Shown: positions 23,003 to 37,000 of the stretch, in pieces | Position numbering within the stretch: the stretch's first letter is position 1 | How the letters are laid out: each line of letters opens with the position of its first letter | DNA from: Sarcocystis neurona | Taxonomy: Eukaryota > Apicomplexa > Conoidasida > Eucoccidiorida > Sarcocystidae | Length of the DNA stretch: 64,000 nt | Reading direction: 5' to 3' | Assembly (NCBI GenBank): GCA_000727475.1 | Contig: KL647290.1 | Coordinates: 1,362,910-1,426,909 of the forward strand | The notes under the pieces: generated by a model | What the model saw: only the letters and a program-made list of their open reading frames with translations | The model's database searches: none | Told to the model about the DNA's origin: nothing | Program-made: the position numbers and the translations under genes

Positions 23003-23877
23003 AATGGGAGGATAGCTTAGTCCTAACTGCTGTATCGGTGTGCTATAGATGCATTTGCCCAAGCCGTAGCTGGAAACAACAGCGGCAACAGCAGGACACC
23101 ACCACCGGGCAAAATCGTCCGGCGAATGCGGCTCCATGAAGGCTTCGCCATACACGGCCAGGGGCAGCATGCTGTTCGCATTAGCATGTGGAGGGAGCGC
23201 CGCGAGTACAGATTTTGGCAGGGACTCATCTCAGTGCGACGTCGGTGTGTACGCCATGCAGGGTCGGTGTCCACGCCATACAGGGTCCGTGTGTGAATGG
23301 TCGCGTTTCCACACGGACAGAACGTGTCTTGAAGTGGGCCACATTTCCCGTGTGATCGCAGCAGTGTGGTTGCGACAACACGTACACATGCGTAGACGTG
23401 CATATACTGATATATATGTACATATATACATATATGTGCGTAGGGGTCTTCCTGTGGTTCTCGTGCGTAACTGGATGGAGTTAAGCAGAGCTTCCTAAAA
23501 GAGGACGACCGTTACCTTCTGGCATGCTTGTGCGGGGGAGCGGGGTCAATAATGTCGCCATTCGCGGGAGAGATTCGCAGAGGATGTCGTACGTCAAGCT
23601 ATTGTTCAGGTTCTGTCGCGCAGAAAATTCAATGCCAGATTGGGTTCAGCATTGTATTAGTGAGACGGCAGCGGGGTGGAACCTCGCTGGAGTGGGTCAA
23701 GACATTCAGAACAACACAAATGGTCATGATTGTGGGCTCGTGCGTGCGGATACTCGCAAATGTAACTGTATGAAAATAGACGGAGGAGCTGAAGCATTAG
23801 ACGCAGAATGAGGAAAGGTGCAGAGGAGTAAACCGTTTTTAAATGTGGGAAACGAACGCCTCAGGCGGGGTGTCGCG
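23003..23877. other. Intergenic stretch with a short TATA/CATA patch
   Basis: This lies downstream of the phosphodiesterase stop codon and holds no recognisable gene. A small TG-rich direct repeat occurs near 23240-23290 and a short ATATGTACATA-rich patch at 23405-23440, an isolated sample of the satellite type that dominates the second half of the window. The plus frame at 23524-23811 is open for 95 codons but shows no domain. Confidence 0.45.
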
Positions 23878-23949
23878 TAGCACCGCATGGTTTCGATCCA
23901 TGGGCCTGGGGGTTATGAGCCCCCCACTCTTCCACTGAGCTACGGTGCT
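23878..23949 (-). tRNA. tRNA-Met (anticodon CAT)
   Basis: On the minus strand the 72 bases fold into a complete cloverleaf. The seven acceptor pairs AGCACCG and CGGTGCT are perfect. The D stem is GCTC with GAGT (one G-T). The anticodon stem is GGGGG with CCCCC around the loop CTCATAA, giving CAT. The variable region is AGGCC, and the T stem CATGG/CCATG encloses ATCGAAA. The discriminator is A. No intron is present. The 5' end AGCACCG and A54/A60-type T loop leave open whether this is the initiator or the elongator; the acceptor starts A-U, as in eukaryotic initiators, so the type should be left unassigned. Confidence 0.93.
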
Positions 23950-23950
23950 T

Positions 23951-24003
23951 GCAGGGCCGTCCCCCATTAGGAGCCCGACACTCTTTCGCTGAGCTACGGT
24001 GCC
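23951..24003 (-). pseudogene. Broken tandem copy of the tRNA-Met gene (5' part only)
   Basis: One base upstream of the intact tRNA (minus strand) lies a second 5' half. It starts GGCACCGTAGCTCAGC, where the intact gene has AGCACCGTAGCTCAGT, and continues with a D arm ending GAGTG. The anticodon arm is degraded: the loop reads CTCCTAA and the stem no longer pairs. There is no T arm or 3' acceptor strand before the intact gene begins. It appears to be a decayed tandem duplication. Confidence 0.8.
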
Positions 24004-26700
24004 TTCGCCCCTGTGTGTCGTCGAAAAATTCCGTATATACAATGCAGGTACTTTTTCGTTTTTTGCCCAACAGGATGACCCCTGACGTGTTTCCATGCGA
24101 CGCTGGCAAAGCGGTTTTGAGGCCATGTCAGCTGCCGTTCAAAGGCAGCACGATCACTGCCCAATTGTACGTTCAAAACACATCCCCTGTCGCACGGTGG
24201 CTTCTGCGGAACAACCGTGCAGCTGTACGAACACCGAAGGTATCTTGTTCGACTACCTGGATATCGACGCTGTATCACCCCATTTACCCTTGACTGCCAG
24301 AGTAACTCTGGCAGGAACACCCACGTCAACAGTGGCTGGTACAACCAGTGTAGCGTGGGGAGCTCAGCGCAAGCCCTACATGGTGATACTCCTTTTGGCG
24401 AACGACGAACAGGGTTGATCTGACTAGCATATTCTTTGCAGAAAGGGGCGATTCCCTGACCAAGTCAGCTTGTAGAATGGTGTTAAGCCGACTGGCTCAC
24501 GCTCGCAGAGTGGACAGAATCATTACCGTGACTACCACGTGGATACCCGGGGAGGACGGATTGCAGGACGCAGCACACATTCTCTACTCATAGGATGCCA
24601 GTAGAACCATGTAGCTGACACATAGAGGATGACCAAGTGTAGAGGACTACACAGACGGCAAGGTAATGTACCGAACATCTTCAAGGGAGACTTAAAGTTT
24701 TCTCGGTGTTGCACGAATACGCAGGCCGGGACCGGTTGCCAACAATGACTGTTTCCAGTGAGCGCTGGGCGCCCGCAAGCGCGATAGTCGGCAAAAGTCG
24801 TATAAAAATCTTCTCAGATGGGTGACCGATGCGCAGGGTCTCCTTGCCCCAAGCTCAAACCCCTACAGCACAAACTTGAGATACCTACAAGGAGTCTTCA
24901 AATTTGAAACGACGGCCACGTCCGTACAATGGGATCCGTGGATCGTGCTTTAGTAGTAGACACAACCTTGAGGACGTCGCACACCCGCTGCAGTGGCCTC
25001 TCCGCTGGTGCAGCATTAGCAAATATACAATCAGAACTCTAGCTTGCAGCCTCACATGCTCAGGAAGAGACGGTAAGGTGCGGAGACAGGTCTGTGCGCC
25101 GCGTAGCCATCAGAGTCGAAGACTCCGCGTTCTACCTAATGAAAACTACACGCTTCTTCAACGAGTAAATGTACTCGTCGTAGACGACTTCAATCTGCGG
25201 CAACGACGCTAGCGGCTTGTCTGCTGCTGATATAGATACGGGTACTGCCCTGTCATATTTGTCCAAATAACTTACAATAGACGACAGCGGTTCGTGAAGC
25301 TTTAGCAGTCTCCCGTTGCAATTTGGTTCGACCTTTCTGTTTCAAAGAGCAAACCGGAAACGCTGGGGTTGACGACTTCTCTGTCGCCGCCTGTGTCACA
25401 GGCTAATATGCTTTTCATATCTTCCTTAATGCGGCAGCAATGTCTGAACTAAGCTGCAGAACTCATACGGATTCACGAAGAGGGTGTCGCTACTCAGAAG
25501 GGACCCTCATGTGAATGCGGAGAGTTAGTGTCGACCATTACGCCCACCTATATTTCTACGAGGGCTGGATGTAGGGTCGAAGGTGACTCGTGTTGTGAGA
25601 ACCGACTCCGGTATCAACAACTATAGCGAAAGAAAAATACCTATGCTGCAAGGCTTGCACTCGGAAGGCTGTGTGCATGTTTATTTTTGCCACGCCCCGA
25701 TGGGGTGCAAAATGCACCTTCAGGTGTGATTACACTATTCGGATGGGTTGCAGGTCGCTGCTGTATTCATGCCAGTGAACTGCTTTCCCTGTGCTGGCAT
25801 AGCCATGCTTGTTCGCAGGCGTGGTCATTTTGTCCGAAACACTCATGATTACTGGGGAGGACTTTACCGACAAGCTCGAGCTTGCATGGTCGGTCATAAG
25901 AGACTCACCCCCTCTACCATTATGCATCCCAAATGCAAGCGCGCCCCAAAGGTGACACAAAACGCCGCCACAATTTCATGCGGATACTGCTGTGTAAACT
26001 GCTGCACCAATTTTTAGAAACGTGGTCTCCTCACGTTTCGCCTATCTCACTGGGCGAAGGTGAACCACAACAGTCCCGGACTGCACGGCAACCGTACACT
26101 ACTGATGTGCGTACAACTGTGTTAGCGTGCGGCATCGCATATATGAGCCTTTTACGTGCATAATGTCCACAGCACAATGATATCGTCCTGCCGAGTGGAA
26201 AAAAAAATTGTCGTCACTACTCTGCGAGCAACATACACATGCGTACATACGCATATGCGCGCACTGTGTACGTGACACCCTCTTTCAGAAGAATCGGCAC
26301 AGCTACGACGGCGAAGAGGAATCCTTTTTTTTGCTGCCACATCTTCGTGCATTTCCATCGCTGAAAGTGCGTAGGCTTCTCACGCATTCAAAAATGCCTT
26401 TGTGCATGCGTGCACTGTCGAATCCTGCTCTACCCACACTACAATGAAATGTACAGCCTCTTTATTTCGCATTTGTGACACCACAGACGCCAGGACCCCG
26501 CAGTGACCGGAAGTCTCGGCTTTCCTGTCAATCAATGCATTCCCGCACGCACCGCGTTCTAGCAGTTCTAGCACAACCCTCTTCAAAAAGCTTTGAACGA
26601 AGAAAAACGCACGCACCTGTTATCGCGTAACCGAAGGCAAAAGCGCTTTACTACCAGACACAACGCACGCATCTCCCATCAACAAAATTGACCGGTGTAA
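24004..26700. other. Stretch with no recognisable gene, end of the repeat-poor segment
   Basis: Open frames of up to 115 codons occur near 23949-24423 and at 24904-25212, in several overlapping frames and with no domain. A single exon in this area cannot be excluded. A run of ten A lies near 26200. No repeats of note. Confidence 0.4.
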
Positions 26701-28036
26701 AAAGTGATACTACAACTCCATCACTCCAAGTTTGCAAGCACATTTCCACATGTGAGTGTGGACATGTCTATGTACACATAAGCGTGCACATGCGGAGGGG
26801 TACAAATACATTCATACATACGAATATACATACATATGTCACATAAAGACACGTACAAATATACGCGAATACGCACAGGTGTCCACCTACATGCACAGAA
26901 AACTACACATATATGGATATACAAATACAAAATACACAAGCAGCAAGCTAACATTTCAGGACAGGTACCTCGGCGCCCATAGTCAGTAAGCCAGGACTTT
27001 GGAATCCTATTTGCAAGCATCGTCGACGATGGCAGTGAAAGCCGCGTGCGCAGAAACGCTGGTCGCTTGTGCGCGCTAGAACACCGACAGCTTTCCCGCC
27101 TGCAGGAGAGACACCCCAGTACAGCGGACGCAAAAACCACATCAAGGAACCGCCTCCACTTCATCACAAACAGTGTCACTTGCCCCTGTAGTTTACGCCA
27201 TTACCCGGCACTGGAGTGTACCTCCGCACAGGTGTGCACCACGTTCCCGCTGAGACAGGCAGCGTACACAAACACACGGGCACACCTATACACACGTGAG
27301 CACACATACACCCAGATACGCACTTACACACATATACATACATGTGCGTGCATGTATACGCGAACACCTACAAGCACGCAAAGCTACAATACACACATGT
27401 ACGCATACCGTCCAAAGTACATGTCGCATCTGTCAGGCCTGTGTGTATCGACGTGTGTGCGTGCGTTAGTAGACTATCTATATATATCTCTATTCTGGGT
27501 ATACACATCTCTACACATACGCATTTTGAATGTGTTTACGTATCTACAGGTGTGCACTGCGTCTATGTACATATATATATATATATACGTATGGTTCCGC
27601 GTGTGTGCCTCCACATTATCAAGCCGAGACGCGCTGCGAAATCAACCACGTCAGACCTTCTGGTGGCACCCCTACACTCCCACTTTCTCCCTCCCCCCTC
27701 CCCTCCCTTCCTAAAAAACCGTCCTTCGCCTTCCGTTGTTCGCAGAAGACCTTTTTGATCCGGGGATGCGTGCAGCCTCGTAAACTCAGCTGCTTTCTCC
27801 CACCAGCCTTGATATGGCTGACTCATTTAGTATGCACAACAACATTTCTCGTTTCTTCTGCAGTTGCATAGAAACCTGCTGCACTAGACACTTGTACGAA
27901 AGTATTGAGTCGATGCCTACGTCACAGAGACACACACACAGACACATGAATTTCTTTTTCTTAGCATAATTACACGCCCCCTTTTCCTCCTTTCCACTGC
28001 ACCAGACGCCACGACGCGCGCCAGCAACGCTCTCAC
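26701..28036. other. Transition into repeat-rich DNA; possible last exon of the RRP7-type gene
   Basis: From about 26.75 kb the sequence changes to ACATA/ACACA and TATATG-rich DNA with pyrimidine-rich tracts, which marks the switch of segment type. The last exon of the RRP7-type gene should fall here on the minus strand. A strong acceptor (TGCAACTGCAG, about 27.86 kb) is followed by a frame starting KKREMLLCIL that stops near 27.79 kb. Another acceptor at about 27.10 kb (TCTCTCCTGCAG) leads to a very short frame. Neither ends in the Phe-x-Pro-aromatic tail usual for RRP7, so the 3' end is left open. Confidence 0.4.
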
Positions 28037-31000
28037 CTTCTCCATCGCTGCCACCACCTTCTCCTCCTCCGCGACGCTCTGCAGCCGCTCCGCGAATTCT
28101 GACACAAACACGCACCATGGAACTAACCCACCAGTTGGTCAACTCACACCCGCTGTGTGATGTGTGAAAGCACTCACATATACGCATGTCTACACATATA
28201 TATATATCTTTATATACACGCGCCTATACTGACATACTCGTGAAGCGTCCGGACACGCGACCCCGATATTCCACAGACACAGACACCCACACAAAGACAC
28301 ACAGTGCTAACTGTAATCGTCCGTATGTATATAGACACTATGAAACGTGCCTCTCCCTCTCTAAATATATAAAGAGAGGGCACTCTTTAATTGCGCGCGT
28401 GTCTCAGGTGTTTACGTAATTACGTGTGTGCAGTTCCAAAATTCGACGGACACACCCACGAATACTGCGCACCCTGCCCGTCAAAGGCACGCCTGCCTCC
28501 GCTCCTCAGTGCGCTGACGCGTCTACACCCACGCGTGTCTAGTCTGTACGTGCGCGCATACACACCTGCGGGCATTTATATGTACCTGCACCGGCGCAAA
28601 TGCAGTCACGTCTCTCTGTGAAAGTGACTGACACAAATATCGCGGCAACAGCCGCATCTCGTGCACACGGTCCTACCCCTGCCTTCTCCCCTAGTCCGCC
28701 TACAAGAGCCGTCAACTTCGACATTCTTACACTTTCACAGCGATAAATTCCTACATGTGTCTATAATAACGGGCGTGTCCCCGCCACTGCTTAATTGCTT
28801 ACATACACATGTGCACAAGTCCAAGACGGAGAGACGGACGGGCGAGAGAGAGAGGCGGTAAACAACACACCAACATGGACGACCCACACAACAGCCGCCC
28901 ACCCACCCACACCCACGCCCACAAATCTGCATCCACGCGTGTACATACAAGTCGCTGGCCGCGATAACCCCATGCCCCGTACACAAAATATACCTGCACG
29001 GCCCCGGCAGAGCCGCCTCGCTGCGCGACAAGTCTTATTCCTCGTACAGATGGTCCTCGACACAGCCAGCCGTGTAAATATAACTCCTCACTGCTGCAGC
29101 TACAGAGGAAGACTCTTCTCGCACAGAAAGAGACACATATCCAGACGCGCCGGGGCTCCACCCAGCTCTGTGTTGATAAAACGACGCGTCCGTCAGCAGG
29201 CAGGCAGCCTTCACACATATTTCCTCGTACGGAGGAGCAGCTTCTACGTATACCACCTTCACGCTTCTCGCCTGGTTTCCACGGGTGTCATCTCGTGGAC
29301 CCTTTCGTCGCTTCCTTTCTCCCTTATCGAATGAATTATCAAAGACTGCTCAAACTCTAGGGCACTTGTACGCGTGCAGCGTGGATAGTCACATCCCTCG
29401 GGAACGTTCTTCACTACACGGACTTACATGTGGTGCAGACATCCATACATGGATACACACACCTACACACACATACATACATACACGTAAGATTTGACGT
29501 AAGGGCATGTATATGTGGACAGACAACCCGACCACTCGTAGGTCTGCCCAGCGCGTTCGCGTGTGTCGACGCGCGTACACATATGTATGCGCACACAGGT
29601 CCATATGTATACACGTTTACGTACATATATATATATCATACATATACATATAGATATACATATATACATATACATATATATATGATAGCGCGGCATTCAA
29701 CGGTTCAGGCGAACACCGAGATTCTCTAGACTTCCTGCAGAACGTCGTACCTCTCCGCTTTTTCTCTCGTCGTTGAAATCGATAGAAATCGTCTTCCACG
29801 CCGCCCTTGCGTTTCTTCTTGCGCTGCACAGCTTCACTCAGGAAACCCGTTCCTGCGACGTACCGGCCTGCGGTGGCCTGCTGCTGGAAGAACAAATTTT
29901 CCGCTTTCTCGCCTGTTGCTGCGGCCGCTGCAGCACTCCGCGAGGAAGCTGCAGCAGCAGCTACGGCGCTCGCTGCCTCTCTCCTTCGCACGCTGCGGAA
30001 TGTCGTCCCATCTGCTGCTGTCGCTCCGGCGCTGCACCACCCCCCACCGCACCGCACACAAATGCAGCAGCCCAACAGTCACGCAGCAGCAGCAGCAGAC
30101 GCACCTACGCAGCGGCAGCCACGCAGCGCCTGCAGAGGCAGATACGCAGCCGCGGAAGCACCACGTTAGCAGCAGGAGCAGCAGCACATAGGCAGCAGTA
30201 CCAGCAGCACATAGGCAGCAGTACCAGCAGCACATAGGCAGCAGTACCAGCAGCACATAGGCAGAAGCACGAGCAGCACACACGCAGCAGGACCAGCACC
30301 ACACAGGCAGCAGTACCAGCACCACATACACTGCAGTAGCGGCAGTATATGGGCAGAAGTACCGGCAGCACATATGCTCCAGCAGTAACCGAGAAAGAGG
30401 TGCTGCCCTTGAAACGTGCGCAGTCGCCGCTGCAGCACGTCGCCGCAGGGCAGTGGATACGCATCGGAGAGATGAACTTGATGCAGCAGCGGGAAACCTA
30501 CAGCAGCTGCACCCACCGCAGTAAAAGGCGCAACTATCACGCCCACGTGGCAGTGAATAATAGTACAGCAGCCGTTGTCACGAACCAGCAGCTACGTACC
30601 GGCAGCAGCCGACCCACAGATACCCACTTTGAATGCGGCTCCCGGGGGAATAACGCCGAAGCAACCGCGTAGACGCAGCAGCAGCAGCGATGAGCGAGAC
30701 GCAGACAGGCATCAACAGCAGCACACGGGAACAGAAGAACTACACCTGCAGCACGACGCTGCAGCAGAAAAGCCGTTCTTCCTTCGGTCAAACTCCTGAG
30801 CTGCACTCGTCTTCACTCTGTGAACGACTTCAACAGCTGCTATCTTCCTTTGCAGCTCTCTACGTTCTCCACTGCCTTCTGTTCCCCCTGCTCTTCTACG
30901 CCCATTTCTCTTCTGCTATCTACCTCTTGGACTCCTTTTCCTCAACTTTCTTCTCCTTCTTCTCCTCTTCCTCCTTCTGCCTCTTGTTCGTCTTCGACCC

Positions 31001-34000
31001 CTGCTTTCTGCTACGCGCAACTCGAGCGGGTGCAGTCTGTCACCTTCCAAGCAACGCTGGAGAGTCTACCGCAACACCGGCCGCAGCAGCGCCCTCCGCC
31101 GGGAGGCAGACGCAGCTAGCCAATTACCTCCTCGCCAACCGCGGGGAAACGTACATATCTATACATATATGGGTATAAACACACACATACACACACATAC
31201 GATAACAGTAGAAGAAGTGACCCCACGCGCAACTGCAAACTTGTGCCGCTTCGCGCTTCTGTCCTTCGCACCCGCACATGCGCCGGACCCGCAGCGCAGA
31301 TGCTGCTGCAGTGAACCGCCTGTTCAGGCGATGTTGGCTGCGCCCGGGGCACGGCAGCAGTAACTTCTTCGACGGGCGACCGATTAATCCTGCCCTCTGC
31401 CTCGTCCCCTGCGCTAATTCTATATTCGCCCTCCTCTGTCTACCGAACGATGTCGTTTCTTCTTCTGCAAAATTCCTTCCACCACCTCACGCAACGGCAA
31501 TACACACACAGACACAGAGACTGACCTACGTATATATGACACTCTCCATGCATACACCCATTCACACACATGCGCGTATATACATACATATATATATATA
31601 TATATACGTACATCTAAGTATGTAGAAGCACGTGGAGGACCGGGTGCGTACTCTGCTGCGAGGATCACCAAGCGGGCCTTGTCATCCGCATCCCTGTCCC
31701 GCCTCCTCCCCCCGCGACTTTCCGGTCACCTCCACACCTGCTACGCGTTCGCTCTGTCTGCTGCTCTGTTCGTCCCCATTTTTCTCGTTTATTCTCCGTC
31801 CTCCTTTCCTTTCCCTTTTCGTCCGTCCCTCTTCACCGTCTCCTTCTGTGTACCGGCCCCGAAATTTCTCCAGCAGGACTCTCACTGGCACTGCCATCGC
31901 TGTTGAAACGACTCCCGTGCCTCTCCCCCGTCAAACGTCCGCACAACTCCTCCCCCTACCAGTCCTACTATCTCTAGACAACTACTGCTTTCCTGTAATA
32001 CTACTATCACCAGACGACTCTTGCCATCCTACAGTTTACATATATATATATACATAGACTATTCAATATATATATGTATATGTGTATCTTCGTACATTTT
32101 ATGGTTTGTATACCTTTGTTTGTTCTACATCTATTGCGACCCCCAGGACGATCGCTGCGGCAACTGGTGCTACGAAGGCTACTACCGCTACTACGCCTAC
32201 TACTGTCGCCACTGCCCCCAATACTACCACTATTACTACCACACCTCCTCCTACTACTCCTCCTACTGCTGTTGCTCCTCCTCCTACTTGTACAAACCCT
32301 GCGGCTACTGCGGAGGCTGGTCTGACGTCGCTCGTGGTGCGGCGAAACCGCGCGAGTCCGCAGGGTGGTCCCGTCGCCCAACAGACGTACAGGCACGTCC
32401 TCCGCCTCGTCGTCTTCTTCGCCTCCTCCGTCCTACCATTCCCCCTTTTAATCCTCCCACTGCTAGTACTCCTACTGCAACGAAAAGACTTCTTGAGCAG
32501 GAGACCCGCGCACTGCAGCGGCTGCTGGGCTTCCCTGCGTTGCTGTTCCTCACCTCGTGACCAGCGTAAAACCTTCCTCATCCGTCTGCTGCCGGTGCTT
32601 GAGCTGCTGCCGCTCGAGCTGCTTCCTCAAGTCGTACTCCGTCATGAAGCGGTCCACTTCTCTGCAGCGTCGCTCCACACAACTACACAACTATACCGCG
32701 TGGAGATGTACACACGCACCAGCCAGCAGGGCAGTCGCCGCAGTAGCTGAGCACAAATTTCTCCACAAATGTAACCTCAAACACCCCTACACATGCATAT
32801 GTGCAGGCGTCATATTTTCTTTAACATGTGTAATCTTAAACACACCTATACATAGACATACATCTACGTATATATATACATATATGTAGAGTCTACATCA
32901 TTCGTATACATATATACACGCACGCTTCGTATCTCTTCTATATGTAAAATTTAGATACGCCTACACACACATACATATATGTAGTCTTACACATCCCTAT
33001 ACATACACGTACATTTACGTATATACATATATATGTGTGGTCTAAGACACTCGTATACATACATATGCGCCCGCTTCGTATTTCTCCTACTTATATATAT
33101 ATATAGTCTCACACATCCCTATACATAGACGTACATCAACGTGTATATATATATATGTATAGTGTACGACACTCGTATGCATATATATATATATGCGCAC
33201 GCTTCGTATATCTTTTATATGTAAAATATTAAATACATCTACACACATACGTGGAGACGGGCCGCAGGAGATGACTGCCGTTCACGTGCGGAAACTCGAC
33301 GTGTCTGCATGCACGTGCGGTTCTGCCTGCGTTGTGCGCGCGGGACATTCACCGTCGGCCAGGCCACGTCCTGCTGCGCCTTTGCGGTGGTACGAGGATG
33401 AATATAAATATGTACAGAGATACTGCTGTTCCCAGATACGGATATACATATATACGTGTATACCTGCATTCGCATACACACACGTATAGATACGTACAAA
33501 TATAGACTGTTATACGTACTTTTGTATATCTACGTTCTTACATATATGTACTTACTCACACACATATACATATATATGTACACCCCCAAACGTGTGTGCA
33601 TATATATGTATGTACACATACGGACCAAGAATTGTGAAGCTCGAATTCCACACATAAAATGGCGCTTGTGTGTGGAGGCGCGGGGAAGGCGCCCGGGGGT
33701 CCCGCGCCCATACGAGGGAAGTCGTGAGCGTCGCTGCATGCGGCCCACATCCCCCCCCCTGCAGTTGCCACGGCACAGAGGCAGTCCTCCTGGACCCCTT
33801 ACAGCAAGTCACACATGCTGCCAGCAGCAGCAACAGCAAGAAGGCACCTAGGACAGTAATCCTACACATATTACACGTACGCATAGGTACATGAATAGAT
33901 ACAAGTGTAGAAGACATCGCGACGAAGGTAGCTACACGTAGTACAGCAAGGTGGCACGTATTAAAGTACTGCTGTATACTTGAATGCGGTTTGGGTATAT

Positions 34001-37000
34001 GAATAGAAGTGTAGATGTCCATAGAAGTCGACGTGTGTACTACACGAGGCCCGCGCGTCTGTGCGACTGTCACCGCAGAGCAAAATTGTTTGGGAAGGGA
34101 AAGAGAGGCAAATCCATGCAGACGTGCTGCAGTCGTGGCAGCTGTGTAGTGAGACGCTGGGGTCTCTGCCCACACAGCCGCCGCCGCAGCAGCAGAAGCC
34201 CGGCGGCACCTGCGAATGAGCGACTGCAGCCCCACACGAAGAAAAAGCGGCAGCATTCTCGAGAGCGCACGAACTGCTGCGAAGAGACAGAGGAAGAAAA
34301 GCACCAAGGAGGCCACGGCTGTACCGCAGCACCGGGGCGCCGCAGCAGCACATCAGCAGCATGGAACGGAAGCATCCGGGCGGCAGGAGTGGCAGCGGCA
34401 CTCCCCAGAAGCCGCAGCGGGAGGCGGGGGGGAAGCAGCAGCGTTGTCTGGCAGCAGGAGCCCTGCAGCAGCAGCGGCAGGAGGAGCCGCAAAGCCGCGA
34501 AGAAGGCCCGCGGGTGCTTGGACTCCAGGGCAGCAGCAGCAGCGTTGTAGGGGGAGACGCAGCACACAGCAGTAGGAGGAGGACGAGCAGCAGCAGCTGC
34601 AGGAGCACCAGCAGCAGGAGGACGAACAGCAGCAGGAGGACGAGCAGCGGCCGGAAAAGCATGCAGAGAGGAGGAAGACAGAACGCCACTCAAATGAGTA
34701 GCGGTGAAGCCACACCAGCAGCAGGCGTCGTGCAGTCGCCGGCTCAGGCAGCAGCAACAATAGCAGCAGCACAGTTGAAGCGTTTGTGAGGACGGACGTA
34801 CTGCTGCAAGGCGGCGGGAGTCCTGATGCAGGCCGCTGCTTCTTCAATCCATTGCTGCAGCCGCGTGACGCGCAAAGGGATGAACGGGCCCGGCAGCATC
34901 CGCTGCGGCAGTGGACCGTCAATTGCTGCCGTTCCTGTCGCTGCTGCTGTTGTGGCTGCAGCGGCCCGGCGACCGCGAGCCTCGCCGGCTTCTGCGAGCG
35001 GCCGCGCAGAGGCGAGAACAGCAGCAACGGCAGCAGGAGAGTCGAAGACAAAAAACAGCAGCCGGACGACCGTCGCTCCCCCAGCTGCTGCCGCACCGGC
35101 TGCTATGCGGCTCTGCAGCACACACCCCACACCACGCCCACAGCAGCAGCAAATTTCAAAAGAAAAAGTCGGGTTGGCCACACACATTGCGTGCGCGCAT
35201 CACAACGCCCCACACCTCTTCACATGCATACATATATATATATACACGTCCACACAAATATATATATATACACTACCAGTATAGGCTTGTGAAGAGATAT
35301 ATATGTGTCCATATAGACATATATACACATGTATATGTACACACATACGTAGACATATACATACGTATACATATATATACACGTATTCGTATAGACCTAC
35401 ACACACATACATTTGTATGAACAGTTATATACATATATACACGTATGTATATATACGTATGTATACATACATTTGAAAACATATACGCATATATATACAT
35501 ACGTACACACACATACACACACAGATATACACATATGAACACACATCCATACATATATACGCATATGAACACCCATACACATATAAATTCAGATACGTAT
35601 ATATATACATAGCCGTGGATAGTTGTATGTACACATACGATCACATACACATATACCCATACACACACACACACACGAACACATATAGACATATACGTAT
35701 ACACTCACACATATATATATACACGCACACATATGAACACATATACATATCATGTATACATATACGCGTAAATATAACATATGAATGTATATATACGTGT
35801 ATGCCTGCAAATATGAAGACTCAGGCAGATGGGAGGCGCAGGCAGTATCGGAGGTCGTGGTGATATGTGACGTGGAGAGGAGAAGCATCGGCAGCTACGG
35901 GCGTCGCTTTTCTCTGCAGTTCGATAAGAAGAAATTATTAACTTTGAAGCTTCCCCTCCGAGAAATCTACGGGACTGCTACGTCTCGCTCTGCGTCCCTT
36001 CCCGCAAATGCATGCGCTCCTTTGCATGCACTTCCCACGTATATACGTAGCTCTCGCATTTCTACACATATACGTATGTGTGTGTATACATATAGAGAGA
36101 GAAATTTACAGCAGCATCGGGGAGAAGAGAGCGAGCGGCCTTGGGCACCAGGCGACAGACGACCCTCTCCTGGGCGGCTTGAACAGCGGAGCCCCCTGCG
36201 AGGTCTTGCAGAAACTGCTGCAGACGCTTCAGCGACAGCGCCACGGGCGCATGCGTCATGAACAGCGTCCTTGCTGCTGCCGCCTCTGCTGCTACTTCTG
36301 CTGCTGCTGCTTCTGCTGGAGAGCACGCTGTCCCCGCGGGCGCGAAGGAGGAGGACGAGAAGGAGCCGTCGCTGCTGCTGCTGCTGTTCCTCGTCTTCCC
36401 GGACCCCGGCGAAGGTCGCTGTTGCTGCGCCACCAGCACCTGCAAAGTGCCACACCCCGCCCCACACACACACACGTGACAGCGGCTCATTTCCCCATGG
36501 CCCAGCTGCCTCAACAAGCATATTATATACACTTCTATCTACCTACATTTCTCTACACATGAAAGTTTGTACAGCTATGCGTGGGGGACGCGTGTGTGTC
36601 CGTAGATGCGCACTGCGCGACGCGGTTTTCTGCGTCTCTGTGGAGAGACAGAGAGAGGGGGGAGAGACGGGCAGTGGCAGCAAACCAGCACTGCGCAGTC
36701 CGCGGTGCAGCAGCGGCAGCAGACACGCAACTGCCGTCGAACACGACGACTTGACGCGCGGGGCCAGAGGATCGGGGGAGAAGACAAGCTGCAGCGCGCG
36801 CTCGCGCATGCAAGAAGCAGCGGGCGCAGCGGCGCCACCTACGCAGCTCTTCCGCGGAGCCACCACCTCAGCAGCAGCAGCAGAAAAAGAGAGGCAGCGC
36901 GCCAGCTGCACAGCAGCAGCGCAACAGCAACGAAGGCAGCAGCGCAACTTCAGTCGTCACGTCACCCCCCGCAGCAGCAGCAGATCAGCAACAGCAGCAG

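Noticed and set aside
24041..24423. Overlapping plus frames near the tRNA as a small secreted protein gene
   Set aside because: Three different frames are open over the same bases, none with a signal peptide or motif. This is the pattern of chance openness.
29035..29262. A 75-codon minus frame (VVYVEAAPPYEEICVKAACL) as an RRP7 exon
   Set aside because: It is protein-like, but the exons on either side (ending 29751 and starting 28098) already join in phase and give the expected RRP7 sequence, so it is not needed. It might be an alternative exon.
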